From the NCBI GenBank assembly GCA_035308365.1, contig DATGGU010000122.1:1-24913 (forward strand): a stretch of DNA of 24,913 nucleotides. The letters run 5' to 3'. Of this stretch, positions 14,229 through 21,946 are shown piece after piece; the first letter of the stretch is position 1; each line of letters starts with the position of its first letter. The notes beneath the pieces were generated by a model. The model was given only the letters and a program-made list of their open reading frames with translations, was not told where the DNA came from and ran no database searches. A program made the translations under genes and the position numbers. Origin of the DNA: PALSA-505 sp035308365 (GTDB taxonomy: Bacteria > Actinomycetota > Actinomycetes > Streptosporangiales > Streptosporangiaceae).

Positions 14229-15101
14229 ATGATCACTTCAAGTTCGCTCAAACGGACCGCCAAGGTCGCGGCCCTGACCGTCGCCCTCACGGCGTCCGGC
14301 TCGGCCGTGGCCCTGGCCGGCACCGGCGGCAGCACGACCAGCGGTAACAACAGCATCCTCGGCGGCAACCAGATCAGTGTGCCGGTGTCGATTCCGCTGG
14401 ATGTCTGTGGCAACGCGCTGGCCCTGCTTGGCGACGCCTTCGGCGGCTGCCGGGGCGGCGCCGCGGCCATGGGCGGCCAGGGCGGCTCGAACGAGACCAC
14501 GGCCGGGAACAACTCGGTACTCGGCGGCAATCAGGTCTCGGTGCCGATCAGCGCTCCGGTGAACGTCTGCGGTAACAGCGCGGCCAGGCTCGGAACGTCC
14601 GCGTCCGGCTGCCGGGGCGGTGCCACCGTCGCCGGCGGTCATGGTGGCTCGAACAAGACCACGTCGGGGAACAACTCCATCGGCGGTGGTAACCAGATCT
14701 CTGTCCCGGTCCGCGTTCCGATCAACGTGTGCGGGAACAGCCTGGCAATCCTCGGCCTGGCCATGTCGGGCTGCAAGGGCGGATCGAGTGCCGGCTCCCC
14801 GCCGCCCGGCCATCACCGCCACTATCGGTCACACTGGCACCTCCAGCAGCCCCCGCCGCAGCGGCATCACCAGCACCCACCCACGTCGCACCATGGCGGC
14901 AGTGGCCAGCCCACCATGGTCACCACTGCCGGTTCGCTGCCGATCACCGGCGCGAACTTCCTGGGCCTGCTGGCCCTGGCCGGCGGTGTTCTCGCCGGAG
15001 GCGCTGGCTCCGTGCTGGTGGCCGCACGGCGTGGCGTGATCCGGGACGTGCTCGCCGGCACCAGGCGCGCCGCCCGCTCGCTGGCCGCGGGCACGAGGTA
15101 A
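14229..15101 (+). CDS. Long chaplin with three chaplin domains and an LPITG sorting signal
   Basis: ATG 14229 follows an AGGA site. The 290-residue protein has a signal peptide (1-30, VALA-GTG) and chaplin domains at 38-77, 92-131 and 146-185, with cysteine pairs 60/74, 114/128 and 168/182. Here the strands use Ser, not Lys (ISVPVSIPLDV, VSVPISAPVNV, ISVPVRVPINV). A His/Pro/Gln-rich spacer (about 190-222, including GHHRHYRSHWH and QRHHQH) replaces the Ala-rich one of its neighbour. The C-terminus has a complete sortase signal: LPITG (237-241), a helix to about 266, and a long basic tail with RR and RTRR. The protein is expected to be covalently bound to peptidoglycan and to expose chaplin domains at the hyphal surface. 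It is co-directional with, and 56 bases after, the four-domain chaplin and probably shares its transcript; a strong terminator follows. Confidence 0.94.
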   Translation: MITSSSLKRTAKVAALTVALTASGSAVALAGTGGSTTSGNNSILGGNQISVPVSIPLDVCGNALALLGDAFGGCRGGAAAMGGQGGSNETTAGNNSVLGGNQVSVPISAPVNVCGNSAARLGTSASGCRGGATVAGGHGGSNKTTSGNNSIGGGNQISVPVRVPINVCGNSLAILGLAMSGCKGGSSAGSPPPGHHRHYRSHWHLQQPPPQRHHQHPPTSHHGGSGQPTMVTTAGSLPITGANFLGLLALAGGVLAGGAGSVLVAARRGVIRDVLAGTRRAARSLAAGTR

Positions 15102-15129
15102 CCACCGGGGTAGCTAAACCTCCACGAAC

Positions 15130-15170
15130 GCTTTGCCCGTCCCGGGGGCGCGGCCCGGGGCGGGCAAAGC
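15130..15170 (+). terminator. Very strong hairpin terminator after the chaplin pair
   Basis: A 17-bp stem with a single G-U pair (GCTTTGCCCGTCCCGGG with CCCGGGGCGGGCAAAGC) and a seven-base loop starts 29 bases after the chaplin stop codon. It closes the plus-strand chaplin unit and faces the convergent DUF5703 gene. Confidence 0.88.
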
Positions 15171-15238
15171 CCTGCCTGGAGACCATCTGGATCAATCTAC
15201 GGGGGATGAAAATTTACGAAGGGCGAAACCGCCTTGTA

Positions 15239-15529
15239 TCAGCCTCCACCCGCCGGGCGAAGTCCGGCATCGGGGGGTTCCAGGGAGTTGTCCCCCCGGG
15301 CAGAAACCGTGGGCCCGGGCGTGGCCAGGCGGAGCCCGGCAAGCAGCGCTGGCCGCCTCAGCCGGATGATCCGGCGGCGCAAGGTCGCCTTCCTGCTCCC
15401 GTCGGCGTACAACCGGAGCCGGGCTAGCTCCCAGTGCCCATACTCCGCGTGATCAGTGAGGATCCGCCTGGCGGCTTCCCGTGTCATCCCGCGTGGGAGA
15501 TAAAGCACGCGGTAGTCATACTCGACCAT
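15239..15529 (-). CDS. DUF5703 family protein with a C-terminal extension
   Basis: The minus-strand 96-residue product opens with MVEYDYRVLYLPRGMTREAA, then RRILTDHAEYGHWELARLRL and YADGSRKATLRRRIIR. This matches DUF5703, a small actinobacterial family usually about 60-65 residues long. Here the family core ends near residue 62 and an extra 34 residues of low-complexity, Gly/Pro/Ala-rich sequence follow until TGA at 15239, so the ancestral stop was probably lost. The function of the family is unknown. It is encoded divergently from topA with about 190 bases between them, and convergent with the chaplin genes. As I recall, DUF5703 and an M20 peptidase also sit close to chpC/chpH in Streptomyces, which would make the neighbourhood conserved; this needs checking. 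Confidence 0.8.
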   Translation of the reverse strand: MVEYDYRVLYLPRGMTREAARRILTDHAEYGHWELARLRLYADGSRKATLRRRIIRLRRPALLAGLRLATPGPTVSARGDNSLEPPDAGLRPAGGG

Positions 15530-15665
15530 CGATTACCATTCTGCGCGACGTCAGTCACGATTCAACCCGTGTGGTATGGGCTCCCGGGCCCCTTCGGGAA
15601 CATCGATGGCCGGATCGCGAGTTACCGGACATGACGGAGAACACCGGGATTCCAGCCTGGGGTGG

Positions 15666-15671
15666 TAGCGT
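15666..15671 (+). promoter_or_regulatory. Possible -10 box for topA
   Basis: TAGCGT fits the actinomycete TANNNT -10 pattern and lies 48 bases before the topA start, giving a leader of about 40 bases. No convincing -35 hexamer is seen at 17-18 bases spacing, so the call is weak. The spacer also serves the divergent DUF5703 gene. Confidence 0.3.
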
Positions 15672-15719
15672 CGCGAGTCGCGGCGCAGAGCTACGCCACC
15701 AGATGTGAGGTAGAACAGC

Positions 15720-18467
15720 GTGCCACCAAGAAGTACAGGGACGGCCACCCGGCCAGCGGGCCGCGGTACCCGGCTCGTCATCGTCGAGTCGCCGACCAAG
15801 GCGCGCACCATCGCCGGTTACCTGGGCAAGGGCTACGTGGTCGAGTCGAGCATCGGCCACATCAGGGACATGCCCGACAAGGCGGCGGAGATCCCCGCCA
15901 AGTACCGGTCGGAGCCCTGGGCCAGGCTCGGGGTCAACATCGACGCCGGGTTCGAGCCGCTCTATGTCGTCCACTCGGACAAGAAGCAGCAGGTGGCCAA
16001 GCTCAAGCAGTTGCTCAAGGACGCCGACGAACTGCTGCTCGCAACGGACGAGGACCGCGAGGGCGAGGCGATTGCCTGGCACCTGGTCGAGGAACTACGG
16101 CCGAAGGTGCCGACCCACCGCATGGTCTTCCACGAGATCACGCCGGAGGCCATCGCCGCGGCCGTGGCCAACCCGGGCGAGGTGAACAACGGCCTGGTCG
16201 ACGCCTACCAGACGCGCCGCATCCTGGACCGGCTGTATGGGTACGAAGTCTCTCCCGTGCTCTGGAAGAAGGTCATGCCGCGGCTGTCGGCGGGCCGGGT
16301 TCAGTCGGTCGCCGTCCGGCTCATCGTGGACCGGGAGCGGGAGCGGATCGCGTTCCGCACGGCCAGGTACTGGGATCTGGAGGCGGAGTTCGCCACCCGC
16401 GGTGGCAAGACGGCGAAGGACGCGCAGGACCCGGCGACGTTCGCCGCCACGCTGGTCTCGGTCGATGGCCGCCGGGTCGCCCAGGGCCGCGACTTCGCCC
16501 CCACCGGCCAGCTCAAGGACCCCGGCGTGGTCCTGCACCTGGACCAGGAGCAGGCCGGCGCGCTGGCCGCGCGGCTGTCCGGCACCGACTTCTCGGTCGG
16601 CTCGGTGGAGCGCAAGCCGTACCGCCGGTCACCCTATGCGCCGTTCCGCACCACCACGCTCCAGCAGGAGGCCTCGCGCAAGCTCGGCTTCTCGGCGAAG
16701 TACACGATGTCGGTGGCGCAGCGGCTCTACGAGAACGGCTACATCACCTATATGCGGACCGACTCGGTCACGCTGTCGCAGACCGCGCTGACCGCGGCCA
16801 GGAAGCAGGCCCGCGAGCTGTACGGCGCCGAGTACGTGCCGCAGGCGCCGCGGACCTACGCCAGCAAGGTGAAGAACGCTCAGGAGGCACACGAGGCGAT
16901 CAGGCCGTCCGGGGACAGCTTCCGCACCCCCGCCACGGTCGCCAAGGCCGGGCTGTACGGCGACGAGTACCGGCTGTACGAGCTGGTCTGGAAGCGGACC
17001 GTCGCATCCCAGATGAAGGACGCCACCGGCGAGTCGGTGTCGGTGCGGGTGCGGGGCACCTCGTCGTCGGGCGAGAAGGTGGAGTTCGGCGCCTCCGGCA
17101 AGGTGATCAACTTCTACGGGTTCCTCAAGGCCTACGTCGAGGACGCCGACGAGGGTGCCGAGCGCGACGACCGGGAGCGCAGGCTGCCGCCGCTGGCGGA
17201 GAACGACCCGCTGGACGCGCTGCGGCTGGCCGCGGCTGGGCACGAGACCCGGCCACCGGCCAGGTACACCGAGGCCACCCTGGTCAAAGAGCTGGAAGAC
17301 CGGGAGATCGGCAGGCCGTCCACCTACGCCTCGATCATCGGCACGATCCTGGACCGCGGCTACGTGTTCAAGAAGGGCACCGCGCTGGTCCCCTCATTCC
17401 TCGCGTTCGCCGTGATCACGCTGCTGGAGCGGCACTTCGGCCAGCTCGTCGACTACGAGTTCACCGCCAGGATGGAGGCGGCGCTCGACGAGATCGCCCG
17501 CGGCGAGGCGGCCAGGGTGCCCTGGCTGCGCCGGTTCTACTTCGGCTCCGACGGCGAGGAAGGCCTGAAGGAGCTGGTCAGCGACATCGGTGACATCGAC
17601 GCCCGGGAGGTCAGCTCGTTCCCGCTGGCTGGTACCGACATCGTGATCCGGGTCGGGAAGTACGGGCCTTACCTGGAGCGCGACGGGCAGCGGGTGAACA
17701 TCCCCGAGGGCACGGCGCCGGACGAGCTGACCCCGGAGCGGGCGGCCGAACTGTTCGCCCAGCCGAACGGGGACCGTGAGCTGGGCACCGACCCGCAGAC
17801 GGGCCATGTCATCGTGGCCCGCGCTGGCCGGTATGGGCCCTATGTGACCGAACAACCTCGCGACGGGGATGATGGAGCCAACGGGTCCGCTAAGCCCCGT
17901 TCGGCATCCCTCTTTAAAAATATGAGCGTCGAGACCGTCACCCTGGAAGACGCCCTCAAGCTGCTCACCCTGCCGCGAACGCTCGGCGAGCTTGACGGAG
18001 AGCCGGTCACCGCGCAGAACGGGCGGTATGGCCCTTACGTGAAGAAGGGCAGCGACAGCCGGTCCCTCGAGGACGAGGGGCAGCTGTTCACCGTCTCGCT
18101 GGATGAGGCGGAGAAGTTGTTTGCCCAGCCCAAGACCCGTGGCAGGCGGGCGGGCGCGGCTGCGGCCCCGCCGCTGCGCGAGCTCGGCGACGACCCATCG
18201 ACCGGGAAGCCGATGGTGATCAAGGACGGCCGATTCGGCCCGTACGTCACCGACGGTGAGACCAACGCCTCGTTGCGCAAGGGTGACGGGGTGGATTCGA
18301 TAACGCCGCAGCGTGCGGCCGAGCTGCTGGCCGACCGGCGGGCGGCCGGACCCTCCGCCGCACGCCGCAGGACCACGTCGCGTAGCGCGACGGCTACCAA
18401 GAAGACAACCCGCACCTCGGCCAGTTCGGGTGGGAAGTCCCGTTCCCGGCCTCGTAAGGGTGCTTGA
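15720..18467 (+). CDS. topA: DNA topoisomerase I (type IA)
   Basis: GTG 15720 has a GAGG site about nine bases upstream. The 915-residue enzyme relaxes negative supercoils through a 5'-phosphotyrosine link. It opens with the toprim domain (LVIVESPTKARTIAGYLG and GHIRDMP); the acidic metal triad is TDEDREGEA (Asp110, Asp112, Glu114). The catalytic Tyr344 is in YITYMRTDS, close to the position in mycobacterial TopA. It has no zinc fingers. Instead, four actinobacterial C-terminal repeats (toprim_C_rpt, G-K/R-Y/F-GPY near residues 647, 703, 769 and 837) are followed by a Lys/Arg/Ser/Thr-rich tail (about 875-915) that aids DNA binding and processivity in this phylum. A gap of low-complexity residues (DDGANGSAKPRS) separates repeats 2 and 3. 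The next gene, MFS-tmk, starts right after, as in other actinomycetes. Confidence 0.98.
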   Translation: MPPRSTGTATRPAGRGTRLVIVESPTKARTIAGYLGKGYVVESSIGHIRDMPDKAAEIPAKYRSEPWARLGVNIDAGFEPLYVVHSDKKQQVAKLKQLLKDADELLLATDEDREGEAIAWHLVEELRPKVPTHRMVFHEITPEAIAAAVANPGEVNNGLVDAYQTRRILDRLYGYEVSPVLWKKVMPRLSAGRVQSVAVRLIVDRERERIAFRTARYWDLEAEFATRGGKTAKDAQDPATFAATLVSVDGRRVAQGRDFAPTGQLKDPGVVLHLDQEQAGALAARLSGTDFSVGSVERKPYRRSPYAPFRTTTLQQEASRKLGFSAKYTMSVAQRLYENGYITYMRTDSVTLSQTALTAARKQARELYGAEYVPQAPRTYASKVKNAQEAHEAIRPSGDSFRTPATVAKAGLYGDEYRLYELVWKRTVASQMKDATGESVSVRVRGTSSSGEKVEFGASGKVINFYGFLKAYVEDADEGAERDDRERRLPPLAENDPLDALRLAAAGHETRPPARYTEATLVKELEDREIGRPSTYASIIGTILDRGYVFKKGTALVPSFLAFAVITLLERHFGQLVDYEFTARMEAALDEIARGEAARVPWLRRFYFGSDGEEGLKELVSDIGDIDAREVSSFPLAGTDIVIRVGKYGPYLERDGQRVNIPEGTAPDELTPERAAELFAQPNGDRELGTDPQTGHVIVARAGRYGPYVTEQPRDGDDGANGSAKPRSASLFKNMSVETVTLEDALKLLTLPRTLGELDGEPVTAQNGRYGPYVKKGSDSRSLEDEGQLFTVSLDEAEKLFAQPKTRGRRAGAAAAPPLRELGDDPSTGKPMVIKDGRFGPYVTDGETNASLRKGDGVDSITPQRAAELLADRRAAGPSAARRRTTSRSATATKKTTRTSASSGGKSRSRPRKGA

Positions 18468-18481
18468 CAGGTGAAGGCCGA

Positions 18482-18487
18482 TACGCT
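18482..18487 (+). promoter_or_regulatory. Leaderless -10 box for the MFS-tmk gene
   Basis: TACGCT lies six bases before GTG 18494, the geometry of a leaderless actinomycete transcript that begins at the start codon. A TTGACA at 18464-18469 is too close (12-base spacer) to be its standard -35. Confidence 0.4.
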
Positions 18488-18493
18488 GTCGCC

Positions 18494-20728
18494 GTGAACA
18501 TGCGATCGCAGCCCGGGCAGCACACGGGGGTGCTCTCTGTCCGGCCGTTCCGCCGGCTGTGGATCGCACTGTCGCTGTCCAGCCTGGGTGACTGGCTGAG
18601 CATCGTCGCGCTGACCGTGCTCGCGGCCACACTGACCGGCAAACATGTCGCGCACGCCAGCGTGGTGGGCGCGACAGCGGCGCAGAGTGCGGCGGTCAGC
18701 GGTGTGTGGATCGCGACGTTGCTGCCCGCGCTGCTGCTCGGCCCGGTGGCCGGGGCCATCGCCGACCGGCTGAACCGCCGGACCACGATGATCACCGGCG
18801 ATGTCATCCGCGGCGTCCTGTTCCTGTCGATCCCGATCTTCCCGAACCTGACCTGGATCTACATCGCCAAGTTCCTGGCCGGGTGCGCGTCGCTGTTCTG
18901 GAATCCGGCGACCGCGGCCACCGTGCCCAACCTGGTGCCCAAGGACAAGCTTGAACGGGCCAACCAGCTCAGCCTGTTCACCACCTACGGCACCGCGCCG
19001 GTCGCCGCCGGGCTGTTCTCGGTGCTCGCCCTGGTCAGTGGGCCGCTGGGCCGTGCGGTGCCGTTCCTGCAACCGAACAAGGTCAACCTCGCGCTGTACA
19101 TCAATGCCGCCTCCTACGGGGTCTCCGCGCTGACCGTGTACTTCCTGAAGGAAATACCGAGGAAGCAGGTGGGCGAGCGGATCTCGGTGCCGTCGGCGGC
19201 CAAGTCGATCTGGGAAGGCTGGCGGTTCCTGCGCCAGACGCCGGTGCTGCGCGCCCTGGCCCTGGGCATGACCGGCGCGTTCGCCGCGGCGGGTGTGGTC
19301 GTCGGCCTCGGCTACGTCTACATCACCGACACGCTGCACGGCGGCAGCGCCGGCTGGGGGCTGGTGTTCTCGGCCCTGTTCGTCGGCCTCGCGCTGGGCA
19401 CGCTGCCAGGGAGCCACCTGAGGGACTTCAGCCTGCGGCGGCTGTTCGGCCTGTCGATCACGAGCGCCGCCGTGCCGCTCGCGCTCATCGCCCTGGTGCC
19501 CAACCTGGCGCTGCTCGTCATCTTCGTTATCATGCTGGGCGCGCTGGCCGGGATCGCCTATGCCACCGGCCTCACCATCGTGGGCCTGGAGGTGGACGAC
19601 GACACCCGCGGCCGGACGTTCGCCTTCTTCCAGTCCAGCACCCTGGTGATCCTGTTCGTGGTCATCGCCCTGTCCGGCGTGCTGTCCACGGCGTTCACGA
19701 AGCTCATCTCGAACATCACCGGCTCGGGGAACCTGCGCGTCGGCAGCGTTGTGTACCACTCCGTGGGACAGAACGTCGTGCTGCTGCTCGCCGCGCTGGC
19801 CGCCGCGACCGTCGGGGTCATCTCCTACCAGAAGATGGACGACCGCAAGGGCGTTCCGCTGCGGCAGGATCTGATACGGGCGCTGCGCCGCGAGCCGATG
19901 TTCGAGGTGGCCACGACATCGCCTGCCGCGGATACCGGTCTTCCCGTACGGCGCGGGCTGCTGCTCGCGCTGGAGGGGGGCGAGGGAGCCGGCAAGACAA
20001 CGCAGGCGAGGCTGCTGGCGATCTGGCTGCGTGACCAGGGATACGACGTCGTGTCGACCCAGGAGCCCGGCGCCACCAAGGTCGGCATGCGGCTGCGCGC
20101 GATGCTGCTCGACACGGCGAACGCCGGGCTGAACCCGCGTGCGGAGGCGCTGATGTACGCGGCGGACCGCGCCGAGCATGTCGCCTCGGTGATCGAGCCG
20201 GCCCTGAAGCGCGGTGCGATCGTCGTGACCGACCGTTACATCGACTCATCGCTCGCCTACCAGGGGACCGGGCGCAAGCTCCCGCTCAACGAGGTTGCAC
20301 GGATCAACCGGTGGGCAACCCGAGGGCTGACCCCGGACCGCACGATCCTGCTCGACCTGCCGCCGTCCGACGGGCTCGGCCGCCGGACCGTCTCGGCCGA
20401 CCGGCTCGAGGCCGAGCCCGAGGACTTCCACGAGCGGGTGCGCGCCGGGTTCCGCCAGCTTGCCGACGCCGAGCCCGGCCGGTACCTGGTGCTGGACGCG
20501 ACCAGGCCGCCCGAGGAACTCAGCCGCCAGATCCAGGAGAACATCCGGGAGTTGCTGCCCGACCCGGTGCCGCCGTCGGCCGAGGCGATCACCGGAAGCT
20601 TCCCCGCGATCACCGATGCCATGATCAACGATCCCAGCCGGGTGCGGCCGAACAACCAGCCACGAGACGGCCAGCAGCCGGGACCTGCCAACGGCGCGAA
20701 GCCAGGATGGACGAATGCCAGCCAGTAG
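18494..20728 (+). CDS. tmk: MFS-type membrane domain fused to thymidylate kinase
   Basis: GTG 18494 or ATG 18500 is preferred to the TTG at 18464, which overlaps the topA stop and adds a non-hydrophobic leader. Counting from 18494 the product has 744 residues. The first ~440 are an MFS domain of the DHA/EntS kind: VRPFRRLWIALSLSSLGDWL at the start, DRLNRRTTMI loop 2-3, and 10-12 helices to about 445. A short linker leads to a complete thymidylate kinase: P-loop LEGGEGAGKTTQA with Lys501, the DR(Y) motif TDRYIDSSLAYQG, and a C-terminal helix region. It phosphorylates dTMP to dTDP. A disordered tail (PNNQPRDGQQPGPANGAKPG) ends the protein. Fusions like this are known next to topA in actinomycetes (S. 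coelicolor SCO3542). The role of the transporter part is unknown. holB overlaps its end by 14 bases. Confidence 0.93.
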   Translation: MNMRSQPGQHTGVLSVRPFRRLWIALSLSSLGDWLSIVALTVLAATLTGKHVAHASVVGATAAQSAAVSGVWIATLLPALLLGPVAGAIADRLNRRTTMITGDVIRGVLFLSIPIFPNLTWIYIAKFLAGCASLFWNPATAATVPNLVPKDKLERANQLSLFTTYGTAPVAAGLFSVLALVSGPLGRAVPFLQPNKVNLALYINAASYGVSALTVYFLKEIPRKQVGERISVPSAAKSIWEGWRFLRQTPVLRALALGMTGAFAAAGVVVGLGYVYITDTLHGGSAGWGLVFSALFVGLALGTLPGSHLRDFSLRRLFGLSITSAAVPLALIALVPNLALLVIFVIMLGALAGIAYATGLTIVGLEVDDDTRGRTFAFFQSSTLVILFVVIALSGVLSTAFTKLISNITGSGNLRVGSVVYHSVGQNVVLLLAALAAATVGVISYQKMDDRKGVPLRQDLIRALRREPMFEVATTSPAADTGLPVRRGLLLALEGGEGAGKTTQARLLAIWLRDQGYDVVSTQEPGATKVGMRLRAMLLDTANAGLNPRAEALMYAADRAEHVASVIEPALKRGAIVVTDRYIDSSLAYQGTGRKLPLNEVARINRWATRGLTPDRTILLDLPPSDGLGRRTVSADRLEAEPEDFHERVRAGFRQLADAEPGRYLVLDATRPPEELSRQIQENIRELLPDPVPPSAEAITGSFPAITDAMINDPSRVRPNNQPRDGQQPGPANGAKPGWTNASQ

Positions 20729-21911
20729 TGACGTGTTCGGTGAGCTGGTTGGCCAGGAGCTGGTGGTGGCCGAGCTGCGGCGCGCGGCCGGGACGGCGGC
20801 CGGTGTGCTGGCCGGGCGGCCGGGCCGTCAGGCCAGCCGGATGGCACATGCCTGGCTGCTGACCGGGCCGCCCGGGTCCGGGCGCAGCGTGGCCGCCCGC
20901 GCCTTCGCCGCCGCGCTGCTGTGCCCTGACGGAGGATGCGGGTCATGTGCGAGCTGCCATCAGGTGCGGGCTGGCAGCCACGCCGACCTCATGCTGGTGC
21001 GGCCGGAGGGGCTGTCCTACGGGGTCAAGCAGACCCGGGATCTGGTGCTGCGGGCCGCCACGGCGCCGGCCGGCGGGCGCTGGCACGTCGTGGTCTTCGA
21101 GGACGCCGACCGGGCCACCGAGGCGGCGGCGAACGCCCTGCTGAAGGCCATCGAGGAACCCGCGCCCCGTACGGTATGGCTGCTGTGCGCGCCGTCTGGC
21201 GAGGATCTGGTCCCGACGATCAGGTCCCGGTGCCGGCTGGTCACGCTGCGGACTCCCTCGTCGGCGGCGGTGGCCGACGTGCTGGTCCGGCGGGATGGCG
21301 TCGAGCCGGAGCGGGCGCTGGCGGCCGCCCGGGCGGCGCAGGGTCACATCGGGCGGGCGCGGCGGCTGGCGCTCGACGCGCAGGCGGCCAGCCGCCGCGA
21401 TGAGGTGCTGCGCATCCCGTCGGCGGTGACCGGCCTGGGGCCCGCGCTGGCCGCGGCTGCCGACCTGGTGAAGACGGCCGAGGATGAGGCCAGGGCGGTC
21501 ACCGTGGAACGTGACGAGCCGGAGCGGGAGGCACTGCGTCAGGCGTTCGGTGAGGGGTCCACCGGCAAGGGTGTGGCCAAGGCGGTCCGGGGCGCGGCCG
21601 GGGCGCTGAAGGACCTGGAGGACCGGCAGAAGTCACGGGCTACCCGGACCAAGCGGGACACGCTCGAGGTCGCACTGCTCGATCTGGCGTGGTTCTACCG
21701 GGATGTGCTGGCCGTGCAGTTCGGCGCGAAGGTGGAGCTGGGGAATGCCGGGCGGGAAGCAGAGCTGCGCCGGCTGGCGGCGGCGTCGGCGCCGGAGTCC
21801 ACGGTGCGCAGGATCGAGGCGATCATGGCCTGCCGGGAGCGGCTGGCGGTCAACGTGGCGCCGCTGCTGGCCGTCGAGGAGATGGCGCTGACCCTGGCTT
21901 CCGGTCGCTGA
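20715..21911 (+). CDS. holB: DNA polymerase III subunit delta'
   Basis: ATG 20715 lies inside the end of tmk (14-base overlap) with AGGATGG five bases before it, so translation is coupled. The 398-residue clamp-loader subunit has the AAA+ layout of delta': FGELVGQELVVAELR at the start, P-loop GPPGSGRS (51-58), zinc module C70-x4-C75-x2-C78-x2-C81, Walker B-like VVVFEDAD (125-132), LLKAIEEP, and the SRC motif (171-173) that can stimulate a neighbouring ATP site. The P-loop lysine is replaced by arginine, as expected for a subunit that does not hydrolyse ATP. The C-terminal collar domain (about 215-395) is helical and Ala/Arg-rich, with a charged insert near 250-300. It loads the beta clamp with delta and DnaX. 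Confidence 0.95.
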   Translation: MPASSDVFGELVGQELVVAELRRAAGTAAGVLAGRPGRQASRMAHAWLLTGPPGSGRSVAARAFAAALLCPDGGCGSCASCHQVRAGSHADLMLVRPEGLSYGVKQTRDLVLRAATAPAGGRWHVVVFEDADRATEAAANALLKAIEEPAPRTVWLLCAPSGEDLVPTIRSRCRLVTLRTPSSAAVADVLVRRDGVEPERALAAARAAQGHIGRARRLALDAQAASRRDEVLRIPSAVTGLGPALAAAADLVKTAEDEARAVTVERDEPEREALRQAFGEGSTGKGVAKAVRGAAGALKDLEDRQKSRATRTKRDTLEVALLDLAWFYRDVLAVQFGAKVELGNAGREAELRRLAAASAPESTVRRIEAIMACRERLAVNVAPLLAVEEMALTLASGR

Positions 21912-21934
21912 CGGGCTCCCTCAGGCTCCCGCCG

Positions 21935-21940
21935 TACCCT
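21935..21940 (+). promoter_or_regulatory. Leaderless -10 box for ricT
   Basis: TACCCT lies six bases before GTG 21947, the same geometry as before tmk. Transcription would start at the GTG. A separate promoter here fits the 35-base gap after holB. No clear -35 is visible. Confidence 0.45.
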
Positions 21941-21946
21941 GGGTGA

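Noticed and set aside
13048..15101. Possible CRISPR-like array because of the regular repeats
   Set aside because: The repeats are coding, follow chaplin domains with codon-level variation, and are not separated by unique spacers of constant size.
18035..20179. 714-residue minus-strand open frame
   Set aside because: Antisense shadow of topA and MFS-tmk; composition dominated by Arg, Gln, His, Gly and no recognisable domain.
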